A stretch of DNA of 64,000 bases from an uncultured Clostridia bacterium (GCA_946414315.1 CAMKNZ010000006.1:33848-97847), one strand, 5' to 3'. Shown: positions 8,475-16,207, counted from the first letter of the stretch. The notes: generated by a model from the letters alone, not told the origin. Numbers and translations: made by a program.

Positions 8475-10190
8475 ATGGACAGCGTCAATCCGGTTCTGCT
8501 GTATTACGATATGATCCTGATGGTCTCGGTGGTGCTCTCCGGAATCTATCTGTTCATGTGGCACAAGCATTTTGATGCGCATATCACCATCATCTTCGTG
8601 ATGATTCCGGTCATCTGCCTGGGTTACGCGCTGCGGGTGCATGCCACCGGGCTGGAAACAGTCCTCGCCGCGAACAAGCTTGTCTATCTGGGCGGCTGCT
8701 TCCTGCAGCTGTTTGTCCTGCTGGCCATCGTCAACCTGTGCAATATCCGGATGGGGAAGACCGGACGGGTCCTGAAGACCCTGGGCTTTGCCCTGAGCAC
8801 AACCGTGTATGTCTATGTCCTCAATCCCATGAGATCCGGGGATTTCTACAAAAGCGTCGAACTGGAGATCCGGGACGGCCTGCCGCTTTTGCATAAGGAA
8901 TACGGCTGGATGCATACCGTGTTTGAGATCCTGGTCATCATCTATTTCCTGCTGAGCATTTTCTTTATCATTTACTGCTTTATCAAGAAGAACCAGATCT
9001 CCCGGAAGATCCTGGGCCTGCTCTTTTTCCCGGAGGTCCTGGCGGTCGTCGCGTTTTTCGCCAAGGGGATTACGGGCCTGGTCGAGCTGACCCCCCTGAC
9101 CTACGTCACAGCCCAGGTTACCTACCTGGTCATCGTTTCCCGGATTTCGCTCTACGATATCACGGACACAGCCGTCGATTCCCTTGTGCAGAAAGGAAAT
9201 ACGGGCTTCATCGCGATTGATTACGGCCACCACTACCTGGGTTCCAACGATACCGCCAAGGAGATCTTTCCGATCCTGAAAAAGCTGACCGTGGACCTGT
9301 CCGTCCGGCGGCGGAAATCCTTTGCCGACCTGATAACCCCCTGGCTGGAGGATTACCAGGAGGACCGGAGCCGGAACACCGCGGACTACGCAAAGGACGA
9401 CAAGATCTACCGGATCACCGTTTCCCCGCTGTATAACGGGCAGAAGGAAAAAGGCTACCAGCTGACGATCACCGACAACACCAAAGACCAGCAGTATATC
9501 CATTTCATCAAGAGCTACAATGACCGCCTGAACGCCGACGTGGCGGCGGCGACAGAACATATCCGCCAGATGCACGACAACCTGATCCTCAGCATGGCTA
9601 CCATGGTTGAAAGCCGGGACAACTCCACCGGCGGGCATATCCGCCGTACCAGCGAAGGCGTGAAAATCCTCCTGAGAGAGATGACGCAGCAGGAGTTCCC
9701 GGAACTGACCGACGATTTCCGGAAGAACCTGATCAAAGCCGCGCCCATGCACGACTTGGGCAAGATTGCCGTTCCCGACGAGATTCTCAAGAAACCCGGC
9801 CGTTTTACCCCGGAAGAGTTTGAAAAGATGAAAGCCCACGCCGCGGAAGGCTCCCGTATCGTCCATGAGATCCTGAAAGAGACCGATGACGAGGATTTCC
9901 ACGTTCTTGCCGAGAGCGTCGCCGCGTTCCATCATGAGCGCTGGGACGGCTCCGGCTATCCGGACCACCTGAAAGGGGAGGAGATTCCCCCGGAGGCCCG
10001 GATCATGGCTGTCGCTGACGTTTACGACGCCCTGGTTTCCAAACGTGTGTACAAGGAAAGCATGTCCTTTGAAAAGGCGGATCAGATCATGATGGAGGGC
10101 ATGGGCACCCAGTTTGCCCCGGAGATGAAGGACGTCTACGTCCGCGCCCGGCCGAAGCTTGAAGCCTATTACAGCTCCCTGGAACAGTAA
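8475..10190 (+). CDS. Membrane HD-GYP domain phosphodiesterase with 7TM-type sensor
   Basis: 571 aa. Residues 1-230 contain about seven hydrophobic segments resembling the N-terminal 7TM sensor found on some histidine kinases. A PAS-like stretch (about 235-340) and a short coiled coil follow. The C-terminal HD-GYP domain has MHDLGKI with His426-Asp427, EILKKPGRFTPEEFEKMKAH, and the full HHERWDGSGYP signature at 486-496, plus ARIMAVADVYDAL. Active HD-GYP enzymes hydrolyse cyclic di-GMP (some act on other cyclic dinucleotides). All motif residues look intact, so activity is likely. No GGDEF protein lies in the window. It is a single-gene unit with its own promoter and terminator. Confidence 0.9.
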   Translation: MDSVNPVLLYYDMILMVSVVLSGIYLFMWHKHFDAHITIIFVMIPVICLGYALRVHATGLETVLAANKLVYLGGCFLQLFVLLAIVNLCNIRMGKTGRVLKTLGFALSTTVYVYVLNPMRSGDFYKSVELEIRDGLPLLHKEYGWMHTVFEILVIIYFLLSIFFIIYCFIKKNQISRKILGLLFFPEVLAVVAFFAKGITGLVELTPLTYVTAQVTYLVIVSRISLYDITDTAVDSLVQKGNTGFIAIDYGHHYLGSNDTAKEIFPILKKLTVDLSVRRRKSFADLITPWLEDYQEDRSRNTADYAKDDKIYRITVSPLYNGQKEKGYQLTITDNTKDQQYIHFIKSYNDRLNADVAAATEHIRQMHDNLILSMATMVESRDNSTGGHIRRTSEGVKILLREMTQQEFPELTDDFRKNLIKAAPMHDLGKIAVPDEILKKPGRFTPEEFEKMKAHAAEGSRIVHEILKETDDEDFHVLAESVAAFHHERWDGSGYPDHLKGEEIPPEARIMAVADVYDALVSKRVYKESMSFEKADQIMMEGMGTQFAPEMKDVYVRARPKLEAYYSSLEQ

Positions 10191-10203
10191 CCGTCTCATT
10201 CCC

Positions 10204-10230
10204 AAATGCCCCGCACTGCGGGGCATTTTT
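10204..10230 (+). terminator. Terminator after the HD-GYP gene
   Basis: An 11-bp stem, AAATGCCCCGC / GCGGGGCATTT, with a 3-base loop and a following T-run starts 14 bases after the stop codon. Confidence 0.9.
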
Positions 10231-10234
10231 GGTA

Positions 10235-10262
10235 TTGCTTTCCCGATCCCCGGTTTTATGAT
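10235..10262 (+). promoter_or_regulatory. Probable promoter of the 10.3-11.3 kb gene set
   Basis: TTGCTT (10235-10240) and TATGAT (10257-10262) are separated by 16 bases, immediately after the HD-GYP terminator and about 70 bases before the next start. Confidence 0.55.
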
Positions 10263-10331
10263 ACAATAAACCAAGAGGCATCCGACAGCAGCACAGACCG
10301 GCAGATCATTGGACCAGGAGGCGTTCTGACA

Positions 10332-10622
10332 ATGTATATCCATCTCGTATATTATTCCGGGGACCGCTCCCTGGTGGAGAATATCAAAAAAGACGGATCG
10401 GCCGGGATCGTCGCTGACAAGATGTTTTTCCTTGACGCGGTGGACAACGACGGCGACGCGCTGCGGTTCCAGCATAACAACGGCAGCCATTTTGACGTGA
10501 TCTTCCTGGAAAAGGGATGCGCTCAGAGCGTATATGAGACAATCCTGGACGCGGTCCGGGAAAACCGGACGATCCTGGAAACGGATATCCGGGAAAAGCA
10601 GATTGAGGGAGGCCTGACATGA
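10332..10622 (+). CDS. Hypothetical protein, 96 aa
   Basis: No family is recognised. The protein starts MYIHLVYYSGDRSLVENIKKDG and has no signal peptide or transmembrane segment. It looks like a small alpha/beta cytosolic domain (strands at residues 2-8 and 52-60, helices near 12-20 and 65-80). ATG 10332 was chosen because AGGAGG ends 10 bases before it; the open frame continues upstream into the terminator, which makes earlier starts unlikely. Its stop overlaps the next start (ATGA), so the two genes are translationally coupled. Confidence 0.75.
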   Translation: MYIHLVYYSGDRSLVENIKKDGSAGIVADKMFFLDAVDNDGDALRFQHNNGSHFDVIFLEKGCAQSVYETILDAVRENRTILETDIREKQIEGGLT

Positions 10623-11005
10623 AAAAGTTATCTGCGCTGATCCTGACGCTGGTCATGCTCTTCGCAGCCTGCTGTACGACGGCAGAAGAAGTGGAGAGCA
10701 TGACGGAAGAAGGCCCGAAGTTCGTCACGATCCGGGAGTGGCTGGACGCCAACGGCGAATGCGGCGACTGTATGGTGCTGCTGAGAATCAGGCAGATCAT
10801 CAATCCCGTCCTTGCCATCGGGGAGGACGAGACCGGGACGATCGACCTGTATTCCGGCGGAGAAGACCGGATTATCATCAACTTTACTGAAGACGATATC
10901 GCAGAAGGCGACTTCATTGTGATCGCCAATCCGAAGTACAATCCCTACGAGGGGACAATCGAGATGGCGGACTGGACCCTGAAACGGATTCTGCCGAAAT
11001 TCTGA
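10619..11005 (+). CDS. Exported small protein, possible OB-fold
   Basis: 128 aa, beginning with a signal peptide MKKLSALILTLVMLFAACCTTA. The double Cys at residues 18-19 gives an imperfect lipobox (FAAC), so lipoprotein attachment is possible but not clear. The mature part, CMVLLRIRQIINPVLAIGED, then ETGTIDLYSGGEDRIIIN and FIVIANPKYNPYEG, has the strand pattern of a small OB-fold (tRNA-anti-like) domain; this is a fold impression only. It overlaps the preceding gene by 4 bases. The 57-aa leader-type peptide gene follows 77 bases later, so a shared transcript is plausible. Confidence 0.75.
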   Translation: MKKLSALILTLVMLFAACCTTAEEVESMTEEGPKFVTIREWLDANGECGDCMVLLRIRQIINPVLAIGEDETGTIDLYSGGEDRIIINFTEDDIAEGDFIVIANPKYNPYEGTIEMADWTLKRILPKF

Positions 11006-11082
11006 TCAGCTGCTGCCAATTGCTTTTTTTGCTGCGTATAAACAGGTGCCGACGGAAATGCCGGCAAAGGGAGGAATGAACC

Positions 11083-11256
11083 ATGGAAAAGAAACGTGAG
11101 CTGAACAGGGAAGAGATGGAACAGGTTTCCAGCGGTGAAACACAGGGTCCCGGTGAGAAGATCATCATCTGCAGCAACTGTACCAAACCGATTTATGCAA
11201 GCGTTAACAGACATGTTGTCAAATGCCCGCATTGCGGTGCGTATACATGGTATTGA
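11083..11256 (+). CDS. 57-aa peptide with bacteriocin-like leader and two CxxC pairs
   Basis: A short ORF with an excellent AAAGGGAGG ribosome site. The N-terminal MEKKRELNREEMEQVSSGE strongly resembles the leader of double-glycine (ComC/bacteriocin-type) peptides, in which a hydrophobic-spaced Leu-x-x-Glu-Glu-Met-x-x-Val helix ends in Gly-Gly; here the final pair is Ser-Gly. The remaining 35 or so residues carry CSNC (Cys30, Cys33) and CPHC (Cys48, Cys51), spaced like a zinc ribbon, and end in an aromatic YTWY. No peptidase-containing ABC exporter or modification enzyme lies nearby. It may be an exported or modified peptide, or a small cytosolic zinc-ribbon protein with a look-alike N-terminus. 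Confidence 0.75.
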   Translation: MEKKRELNREEMEQVSSGETQGPGEKIIICSNCTKPIYASVNRHVVKCPHCGAYTWY

Positions 11257-11279
11257 TCACTTCGACTCCCATATGAAGA

Positions 11280-11312
11280 CCTCAGCTGCGGTCAAGCAGC
11301 TGAGGCCTTTTT
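11280..11312 (+). terminator. Terminator after the 57-aa peptide gene
   Basis: The stem CCTCAGCTGC / GCAGCTGAGG with a 6-base loop is followed by CCTTTTTG. It starts 24 bases after the stop codon and closes the 10.3-11.3 kb transcript. Confidence 0.88.
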
Positions 11313-11347
11313 GTTTTGAACCCGGAAGAGAGCGGGAAAGGCCATGA

Positions 11348-11530
11348 TCAGCGCAGGGCGCAGGAGAATCGGTTTGTTTTGCGGATCCGGAAACAAGTAT
11401 TTACCATATTCAGACCGCAGGCGGCTTCTGGTATGCTTCCGGCGGGGCATGGGATAACTGCCGGTTTATCGTCTGCGCGGATGTACCTGCCGGACGCGTC
11501 GTATGGGCGGAAATCACAGGGCAGAATTGA
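11348..11530 (+). pseudogene. C-terminal remnant of a lost (probably secreted) protein
   Basis: A 60-codon open frame follows an in-frame TGA at 11345-11347 and has no start codon or ribosome site. It ends in a protein-like segment, IQTAGGFWYASGGAWDNC, then FIVCADVPAGRVVWAEITGQ and TGA at 11528-11530. The Gly/Trp/aromatic pattern looks like the last repeat of an extracellular protein. The upstream part of any gene is gone, so it is read as a decayed 3' end. The family is not recognised. Confidence 0.5.
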
Positions 11531-11548
11531 CTTTTCCTGAATCAGATA

Positions 11549-11577
11549 TTGCTTTTTCCTTTTTTATTAGATAAAAT
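11549..11577 (+). promoter_or_regulatory. Promoter of a short transcription unit
   Basis: TTGCTT (11549-11554) and TAAAAT (11572-11577), with a 17-base AT-rich spacer, form a strong-looking promoter inside the otherwise decayed region. The next hairpin terminator is about 165 bases downstream. Confidence 0.7.
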
Positions 11578-11618
11578 AATATATCAGGTGTATAGCCCTA
11601 TATGGAGGTCTGACGCTC

Positions 11619-11705
11619 ATGACAGTGAAGACCGGGACGAAGCAAATGGTATTATGGCATGAAAAACTGATAAAACTTCAACATATTGTGGGGCGCGCAT
11701 CTTAA
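11619..11705 (+). CDS. Possible 28-aa peptide
   Basis: ATG 11619 is preceded by GGAGG at 11604-11608 and opens a frame of 28 codons, MTVKTGTKQMVLWHEKLIKL and onward, ending TAA at 11703-11705. The frame has a good promoter about 45 bases upstream, and its stop falls inside the 5' arm of a terminator hairpin. The product is basic and partly amphipathic, with no signal peptide. It could be a leader peptide, a small regulatory peptide, or part of a small RNA; the coding call rests only on the ribosome site and the compact unit. Confidence 0.4.
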   Translation: MTVKTGTKQMVLWHEKLIKLQHIVGRAS

Positions 11706-11747
11706 CGGTGGATCAAAGGGACACTGTTAATCGATGTGCGCTTTTTT
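11692..11747 (+). terminator. Long-stem terminator of the short unit
   Basis: GCGCGCATC...TTAACGGTG pairs with CACTGTTAA...GATGTGCGC (some G-U pairs and a 2-base bulge) and is followed by TTTTTT at 11742-11747. The arms span about 48 bases, longer than most terminators in this window. Confidence 0.75.
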
Positions 11748-11756
11748 GATTATTGA

Positions 11757-11910
11757 CTCTGTCTGCTGAACGGCGTTAAAGTGTTCTTCGATATGCCGGA
11801 AGGCCATCAGAGCATGGTGAAGGTTGTGACCAACGTGCTGGAAGGCGGGAGCCTGACAAGTCATCAGTCCAAATCTGAAATCCGGATTGCAAAAAAACGG
11901 AGTCGGTATC
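11757..11910 (+). pseudogene. Decayed coding remnant
   Basis: This frame is open from just after a TGA at 11754 and reads LLNGVKVFFDMPEGHQSMVK then VVTNVLEGGSLTSHQSKSEI before losing protein character. No start codon has a ribosome site in front of it. The amphipathic helix-like MPEGHQSMVKVVTNVLEGG suggests a former gene that has lost both ends. No family is recognised. Confidence 0.4.
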
Positions 11911-12119
11911 ATGAGAAAGATGGTAAAGAAAAGATATGCATAGATCCTGGCAGCGCTGCTTTTTGCAGCGCTGCTCCTTGCTGTTCCACCCGTCCGGGCG
12001 GAACGGCAGGAAGGGGAGACAACATGAAGGATCTGTCGGAACTGGTCTATCAGGACTTCGCCGCCGGCGGAATCGACCCGGATGTTTACAGCGGCCTGAT
12101 GAGAAATGGGAAGGCATAA
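11911..12119 (+). pseudogene. Broken exported-protein gene, stop codon inside the signal peptide
   Basis: ATG 11911 starts MRKMVKKRYA, then a TAG at 11941-11943. The same frame continues ILAALLFAALLLAVPPVRA, which together make a textbook signal peptide, then ERQEGETT and TGA at 12025. An overlapping frame (ATG 12024, 31 codons to TAA 12117-12119) reads MKDLSELVYQDFAAGGIDPD and may be the downstream coding remnant after a frameshift. GCAGCGCTGC occurs twice in direct repeat at about 11951-11974. The in-frame stop and short frames mark this as a decayed gene. Use of TAG as a sense codon is not supported elsewhere in the window. Confidence 0.5.
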
Positions 12120-12191
12120 TGACCCTGGACATAACGGCAAAATGATTATTCTGATGAAAGGAAGACCGGACCGAAGCTCCGGCAGCAGCAG

Positions 12192-13922
12192 ATGAAAAAG
12201 AACAGAAGAATCCCGCTCGCTGTCAAAATGAATATCGTGGTCTCCGTGATGATCCTTTGTACGTGCGCCCTGCTGATTTTCGTCAGCAACAGCGCCTACC
12301 AAAAAACAGTGATCGAACCGTATATCCTGAGGATGGAAGGAATAAAGGTCGATACGGAAGCAATGAAACCGTTCCTGACGCATTTTATCAATTATATCGG
12401 CACTGAAGAGCTGGATGCGATCTGGACGGAGGACCGGGAAGACCGGTCTGACCACCTGATGGACTGGATGCAGCGGCAGCCTTCCTTCCGCCCGAATGCA
12501 GAGAATGAAGACCGGACCCTGCTGAACGACTGGGTCGATTTTTCCCTGATGCCGGTCAATATCCGGACAGACGGGGACCTGAACGCGGTAGACGTCGTGG
12601 TGCGGAAAAACGGTATCTACTACAGTGTCTGCAGCGAATTCAAGCAGGACGTCAATCTGATTGAAGCCGAAAGAGGGGACTCCATCGATTTCGGATCAAC
12701 GGTGAATATCATAAGCCTGCCGTCGGAGGATTACGGCAAAGCGGAATGGTATCAGATTAACGAATCATATTTGCTGGCACGCTGTGTGCAGATCGGAACG
12801 GACGAAATTGAAGCACAGGTATGGCTGAGCTATGACCTGACGGACATGATACGTGAGCATAAAAACTACCTGCTCCGGTGCGTCCTTTTCACACTGTCGC
12901 TGACGGTGGCGGCATCCGCTGCCGGCATGTTCCTGATGCGGCGGTATATTACCCGTCCGGTGCGCAGGCTCGCTCAGGCGACCAAGGAATTCACTCCGGA
13001 AGAAAACGGGACCTATTCCGCGGAGAAGATCAGCAAGGTTGAGGTCAGAACCAGGGACGAGATCGGCGACCTCAGCCGGGATATCCGGTCCATGCAGGAG
13101 CGGATTGTGGAGAATGCGGATAACCTTGCCCGCATGACGGCCGAGAAGGAACGCGTCAGTACGGAGCTGGACCTGGCGAAGAATATCCAGGCCTCCCTGC
13201 TGCCGGACGTATTCCCTGCATTTCCGGACCGCCACGAGTTCAGCCTGTACGCTTCCATGACGCCGGCGCGGGAGGTCGGCGGCGATTTCTATGATTTCTT
13301 CCTGATCGACGACGACCATCTGGCGCTGGTGATTGCCGATGTTTCCGGCAAGGGGATTCCCGCGGCGCTGTTTATGGCAGTCTCCCGGACTGTGATCCGC
13401 GACCAGCTGATGAGCGGCTGCAATCCGGTCAGGGCGCTGGAGAGGGCAAACGCGCAGCTGTGCAGTGAAAACCCGCATATGATGTTCGTCACGGTATGGC
13501 TGGCGGTGGTGGAGATCTCCACAGGCAAGGGCGTCGCGTGCAACGCGGGACATGAGCATCCCGCCGTCCGCCGCGCCGGAGGCATGTTTGAACTGGTGAA
13601 GTACAAGCATGACAGGCCGGCCGGTTTCGTGCCGGATACGGTTTACCACAGCCGGGAATTTGAGCTGAAGCCGGGCGACAGCCTGTTGGTCTATACGGAC
13701 GGCGTGCCGGAGGCCAACAACCCGCAAACGGAGCTGTTCGGCGAGGAACGCATGATGGAAACGCTGAACCGGTACGCGGACGCGGAGCCGGAGGAACTGA
13801 TCCGCCGGATCTATGAAGCGGTGGCTTCTTTTGCGGACGGAGCAGATCAGTTTGACGATATCACCATGCTTGCGGTAAAATACCACGGACGAGAGAACGA
13901 AGCCGGTAAAACCGGGCTGTGA
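12192..13922 (+). CDS. Membrane-bound SpoIIE-type PP2C phosphatase with HAMP domain
   Basis: 576 aa. TM1 spans about residues 12-32, followed by an extracytoplasmic sensor region (about 35-225, no named fold), TM2 (about 227-247) and a HAMP region beginning RRYITRPVRRLAQATKEF. A coiled linker follows, then a PPM/SpoIIE domain from about 320 with AREVGGDFYDFFLIDDDHLAL, IADVSGKGIPAALFMA, CNAGHEHPAV, LVYTDGVPEA and FDDITMLAV. The metal-binding Asp residues are intact. Such enzymes dephosphorylate STAS anti-anti-sigma proteins in partner-switching pathways, and the very next gene is a STAS protein. No anti-sigma kinase is nearby. Confidence 0.92.
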   Translation: MKKNRRIPLAVKMNIVVSVMILCTCALLIFVSNSAYQKTVIEPYILRMEGIKVDTEAMKPFLTHFINYIGTEELDAIWTEDREDRSDHLMDWMQRQPSFRPNAENEDRTLLNDWVDFSLMPVNIRTDGDLNAVDVVVRKNGIYYSVCSEFKQDVNLIEAERGDSIDFGSTVNIISLPSEDYGKAEWYQINESYLLARCVQIGTDEIEAQVWLSYDLTDMIREHKNYLLRCVLFTLSLTVAASAAGMFLMRRYITRPVRRLAQATKEFTPEENGTYSAEKISKVEVRTRDEIGDLSRDIRSMQERIVENADNLARMTAEKERVSTELDLAKNIQASLLPDVFPAFPDRHEFSLYASMTPAREVGGDFYDFFLIDDDHLALVIADVSGKGIPAALFMAVSRTVIRDQLMSGCNPVRALERANAQLCSENPHMMFVTVWLAVVEISTGKGVACNAGHEHPAVRRAGGMFELVKYKHDRPAGFVPDTVYHSREFELKPGDSLLVYTDGVPEANNPQTELFGEERMMETLNRYADAEPEELIRRIYEAVASFADGADQFDDITMLAVKYHGRENEAGKTGL

Positions 13923-13943
13923 CAATATGAGGAGGAACAAATC

Positions 13944-14240
13944 ATGAACATTACCAAGAATCAGGAAGGAACGACGCTGACCATCAGGCTGGACAACCGC
14001 CTGGACACGATCACCGCGCCGCTGCTGGACGCGGAGCTTAAAAACAGCCTGGACGGCGTCGAAACCCTGATCTGGGATTTCAGCAGTCTTGAATATCTTA
14101 CATCCGCCGGCCTCCGTACGCTGATGAACGCGCAGCGGACGATGAACAGCAAGGGAACCATGAAGATCATCCATGCGAACGAAACGGTGAAAGGCGTATT
14201 TGAACTGACCGGCCTGGACGACATGCTGGCGGAAGAATAA
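13944..14240 (+). CDS. STAS-domain anti-sigma factor antagonist
   Basis: 98 aa, a complete single STAS domain as in SpoIIAA/RsbV. The LIWDFSSLEYLTSAGLRTLM segment contains the phosphorylatable Ser54 in the T-S-A-G-L motif. In the known pathway an anti-sigma kinase phosphorylates this Ser and a SpoIIE/RsbU-type phosphatase restores the active form; the upstream phosphatase, 21 bases away with AGGAGG between, is the obvious partner. The cognate kinase and sigma factor are not in the window. Confidence 0.93.
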   Translation: MNITKNQEGTTLTIRLDNRLDTITAPLLDAELKNSLDGVETLIWDFSSLEYLTSAGLRTLMNAQRTMNSKGTMKIIHANETVKGVFELTGLDDMLAEE

Positions 14241-14279
14241 CCAATTTGCGGAACAAATAAAGTACGAGTACGGATACCA

Positions 14280-14305
14280 GGCCTCCGGCGCATCGGAGGC
14301 CTTTT
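14280..14305 (+). terminator. Terminator after the STAS gene
   Basis: The stem GGCCTCCG / CGGAGGCC with a 6-base loop is followed by TTTT, 40 bases after the STAS stop. The next gene's ribosome site begins directly after it. Confidence 0.75.
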
Positions 14306-14321
14306 GAAAAGGAGACCAATC

Positions 14322-15587
14322 ATGAAGAAGATCATCCTCGTTTTTCTGGCCGTGATTCTTACGCTGGCTGCAGGTATCGCGGCGGCGGAGAAATCCGAAC
14401 TGCCGGGCAACCCTTTTGAAGACTTTACGGCAACGGACACGGAGGGAAACGTTTTTAAGCTCTCCGAGGCTCTGAAGGATCATGAGGCTGTCCTGATCAA
14501 TTTCTGGGCGACCTGGTGCCCACCGTGCCGGAACGAGATGCCGCATTTACAGAAGCTCTGGGAAACATACGGCGACCGGGTGGCGATGATTGCGCTGTCC
14601 ACAGAACCGGAGGACACGGCGGAAAAGATCGCCGCGTTCCGGGAAGAATACGGCATCACGTTCCCCATGGGACGGGATGAGAACCTGGCGCTGTCCGCCC
14701 GGCTCAACGCGTCGGGAATTCCGGATACCGTCATCGTGGACCGCTTTGGGAACGTAGGGTTCTACCGCGTCGGTACCTTCTTTACCTACGAAGACCTGGA
14801 GCGGACCGTGACGCCTTTCCTGGGAGACGGATATACGGAGACGAAGGTGCTGAAAGAGATCCCGAAGGACAGTTCCACCAGCGCGTTCCCGGTATCCGCA
14901 AAGCGGGCGGTATATCCGGAGAATGAAAGCGCAAAGAAAATCCTTTTCCATTTCGATGAGGAGCGGGAAGGGGAACCGCTTGTATGCTATATTGTTCCGG
15001 AAGACAAGGCACGGATCCGCATCGAGATCACCGCGGCGGACGATCCCGCCACAATGATCTACGGCGACGCCTGGGGCGACAGCCTGGAGGTGTCGAAACT
15101 GCTGGATCCGCAGCGCAATGAATATGTCTATGAACAGGCGGTTCAGGGTGAATCTGACGGCGTCACTTATCATTACGGCTACGGAATCCTGATGGATATG
15201 ACGGACGGGAGCGCCATCGAAATCTTCCTGACCCCGGATGAACAGTATCTTGAAGAGATCACGCAGGGCCTGGCTGAGTCTGACCTGCATAGTATCACCT
15301 GGGAATACGCGGAGAATGAAAAGGGAAACGCGCTGCGGGCCTATATCATCCATGTGGTGGACCAGTATGATGACCCGGTGGCGGAAGCAGTCGTCAATTT
15401 CTGCACGGATACAGCCTGTGCGCCGGCAGAGGCTGATGAAAACGGCCTGATCACCTTTGAAGGTGCGCCGGACAAGTATCATGTACAGCTGATCGACCTG
15501 CCGGAAGGATACAGCAGCGACGAGGATTTCGAGATGTACACCGGGACCGAATACAGCGAATGGGTCCTGCGGGTAAAGAAAGACTGA
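14322..15587 (+). CDS. Exported TlpA-like thiol-disulfide protein with extra C-terminal domains
   Basis: 421 aa from ATG 14322 (AAAGGAGA upstream; a TTG 18 bases earlier overlaps the terminator and was rejected). Signal peptide 1-22 (ILTLAAGIAAA). Residues 28-165 are a thioredoxin-like domain with the catalytic FWATWCPPCRNEMP, Cys66 and Cys69, and the cis-Pro region NASGIPDTVIVDRFG. Residues 190-340 are of unknown type, and about 355-415 resembles a small transthyretin/Cna-B-like beta-sandwich (VDQYDDPVAEAVVNF, ENGLITFEGAP). TlpA/ResA-type proteins reduce or isomerise disulfides outside the membrane. It lies 17 bases upstream of luxS. Confidence 0.87.
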   Translation: MKKIILVFLAVILTLAAGIAAAEKSELPGNPFEDFTATDTEGNVFKLSEALKDHEAVLINFWATWCPPCRNEMPHLQKLWETYGDRVAMIALSTEPEDTAEKIAAFREEYGITFPMGRDENLALSARLNASGIPDTVIVDRFGNVGFYRVGTFFTYEDLERTVTPFLGDGYTETKVLKEIPKDSSTSAFPVSAKRAVYPENESAKKILFHFDEEREGEPLVCYIVPEDKARIRIEITAADDPATMIYGDAWGDSLEVSKLLDPQRNEYVYEQAVQGESDGVTYHYGYGILMDMTDGSAIEIFLTPDEQYLEEITQGLAESDLHSITWEYAENEKGNALRAYIIHVVDQYDDPVAEAVVNFCTDTACAPAEADENGLITFEGAPDKYHVQLIDLPEGYSSDEDFEMYTGTEYSEWVLRVKKD

Positions 15588-15604
15588 GAGAAGGAGAAAC
15601 GGAA

Positions 15605-16129
15605 ATGGAACTGATCCAGAGCTTTTCAACGGACCATACGCGCATTGTACCCGGTATTTTTACCAGCAGGGTTGACCGCCTGGGCGATTATTCGGTCACG
15701 ACCTACGACGTCCGGCTCAAAAGGCCGAACCGGGAACCGGTTATTGATGTTCTGGCCATGCATTCGCTGGAGCATCTTATCGCGACATATCTCCGCAACG
15801 ATCCCGAGTGGAAGGACGAGGTGATCTACTGGGGTCCGATGGGGTGCCTGACGGGCTTTTATCTGATCCTGAAGGGCAGCCGCGCGCCGCAGGAACTGTA
15901 CAAGCTGATCCTGGGCGCGTTCAGATCCGTAAACGACGCGCAGGAAGTGCCGGGCACAGCGCCCGAGAACTGCGGATACTGCCGTATGCACAACCTTGAG
16001 ATGGCCAAATGGTATGCGAACGAGTTCGCCGCATATCTTGAAGCCAACGCGGAGAACAGCGATATTTTCGAATATCCGAAGACAGAGCGGCTTGTGACGG
16101 AAGACGGACAGCATTTTTACGATTCATAA
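15605..16129 (+). CDS. luxS: S-ribosylhomocysteine lyase
   Basis: LuxS converts S-ribosylhomocysteine to homocysteine and DPD, the autoinducer-2 precursor, in the activated methyl cycle. The 174-aa protein has all key residues: metal ligands His53 and His57 in HSLEH, Cys123 in the ENCGYCRMHNLE segment, and catalytic Cys81 in GPMGCLTGFYL. The start has AGAAGGAG upstream. No methylthioadenosine nucleosidase (pfs/mtnN) lies nearby. A terminator follows directly. Confidence 0.96.
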   Translation: MELIQSFSTDHTRIVPGIFTSRVDRLGDYSVTTYDVRLKRPNREPVIDVLAMHSLEHLIATYLRNDPEWKDEVIYWGPMGCLTGFYLILKGSRAPQELYKLILGAFRSVNDAQEVPGTAPENCGYCRMHNLEMAKWYANEFAAYLEANAENSDIFEYPKTERLVTEDGQHFYDS

Positions 16130-16136
16130 TTTTTTC

Positions 16137-16171
16137 CATCGGCTTCCTACGGGCCGATGGACTTTGTTTTT
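16137..16171 (+). terminator. Terminator after luxS
   Basis: The stem CCATCGGC / GCCGATGG with an 8-base loop is followed by ACTTTGTTTTT, 7 bases after the luxS stop. Confidence 0.82.
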
Positions 16172-16207
16172 CCGGTATCCATCCGATAAACAGAAGGATG
16201 CGCCTGA

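Noticed and set aside
11911..12027. TAG read as a sense codon (recoding) to restore the signal peptide
   Set aside because: No selenocysteine- or pyrrolysine-like context, no other in-frame TAG in good genes, and neighbouring frames are also broken; decay is simpler.
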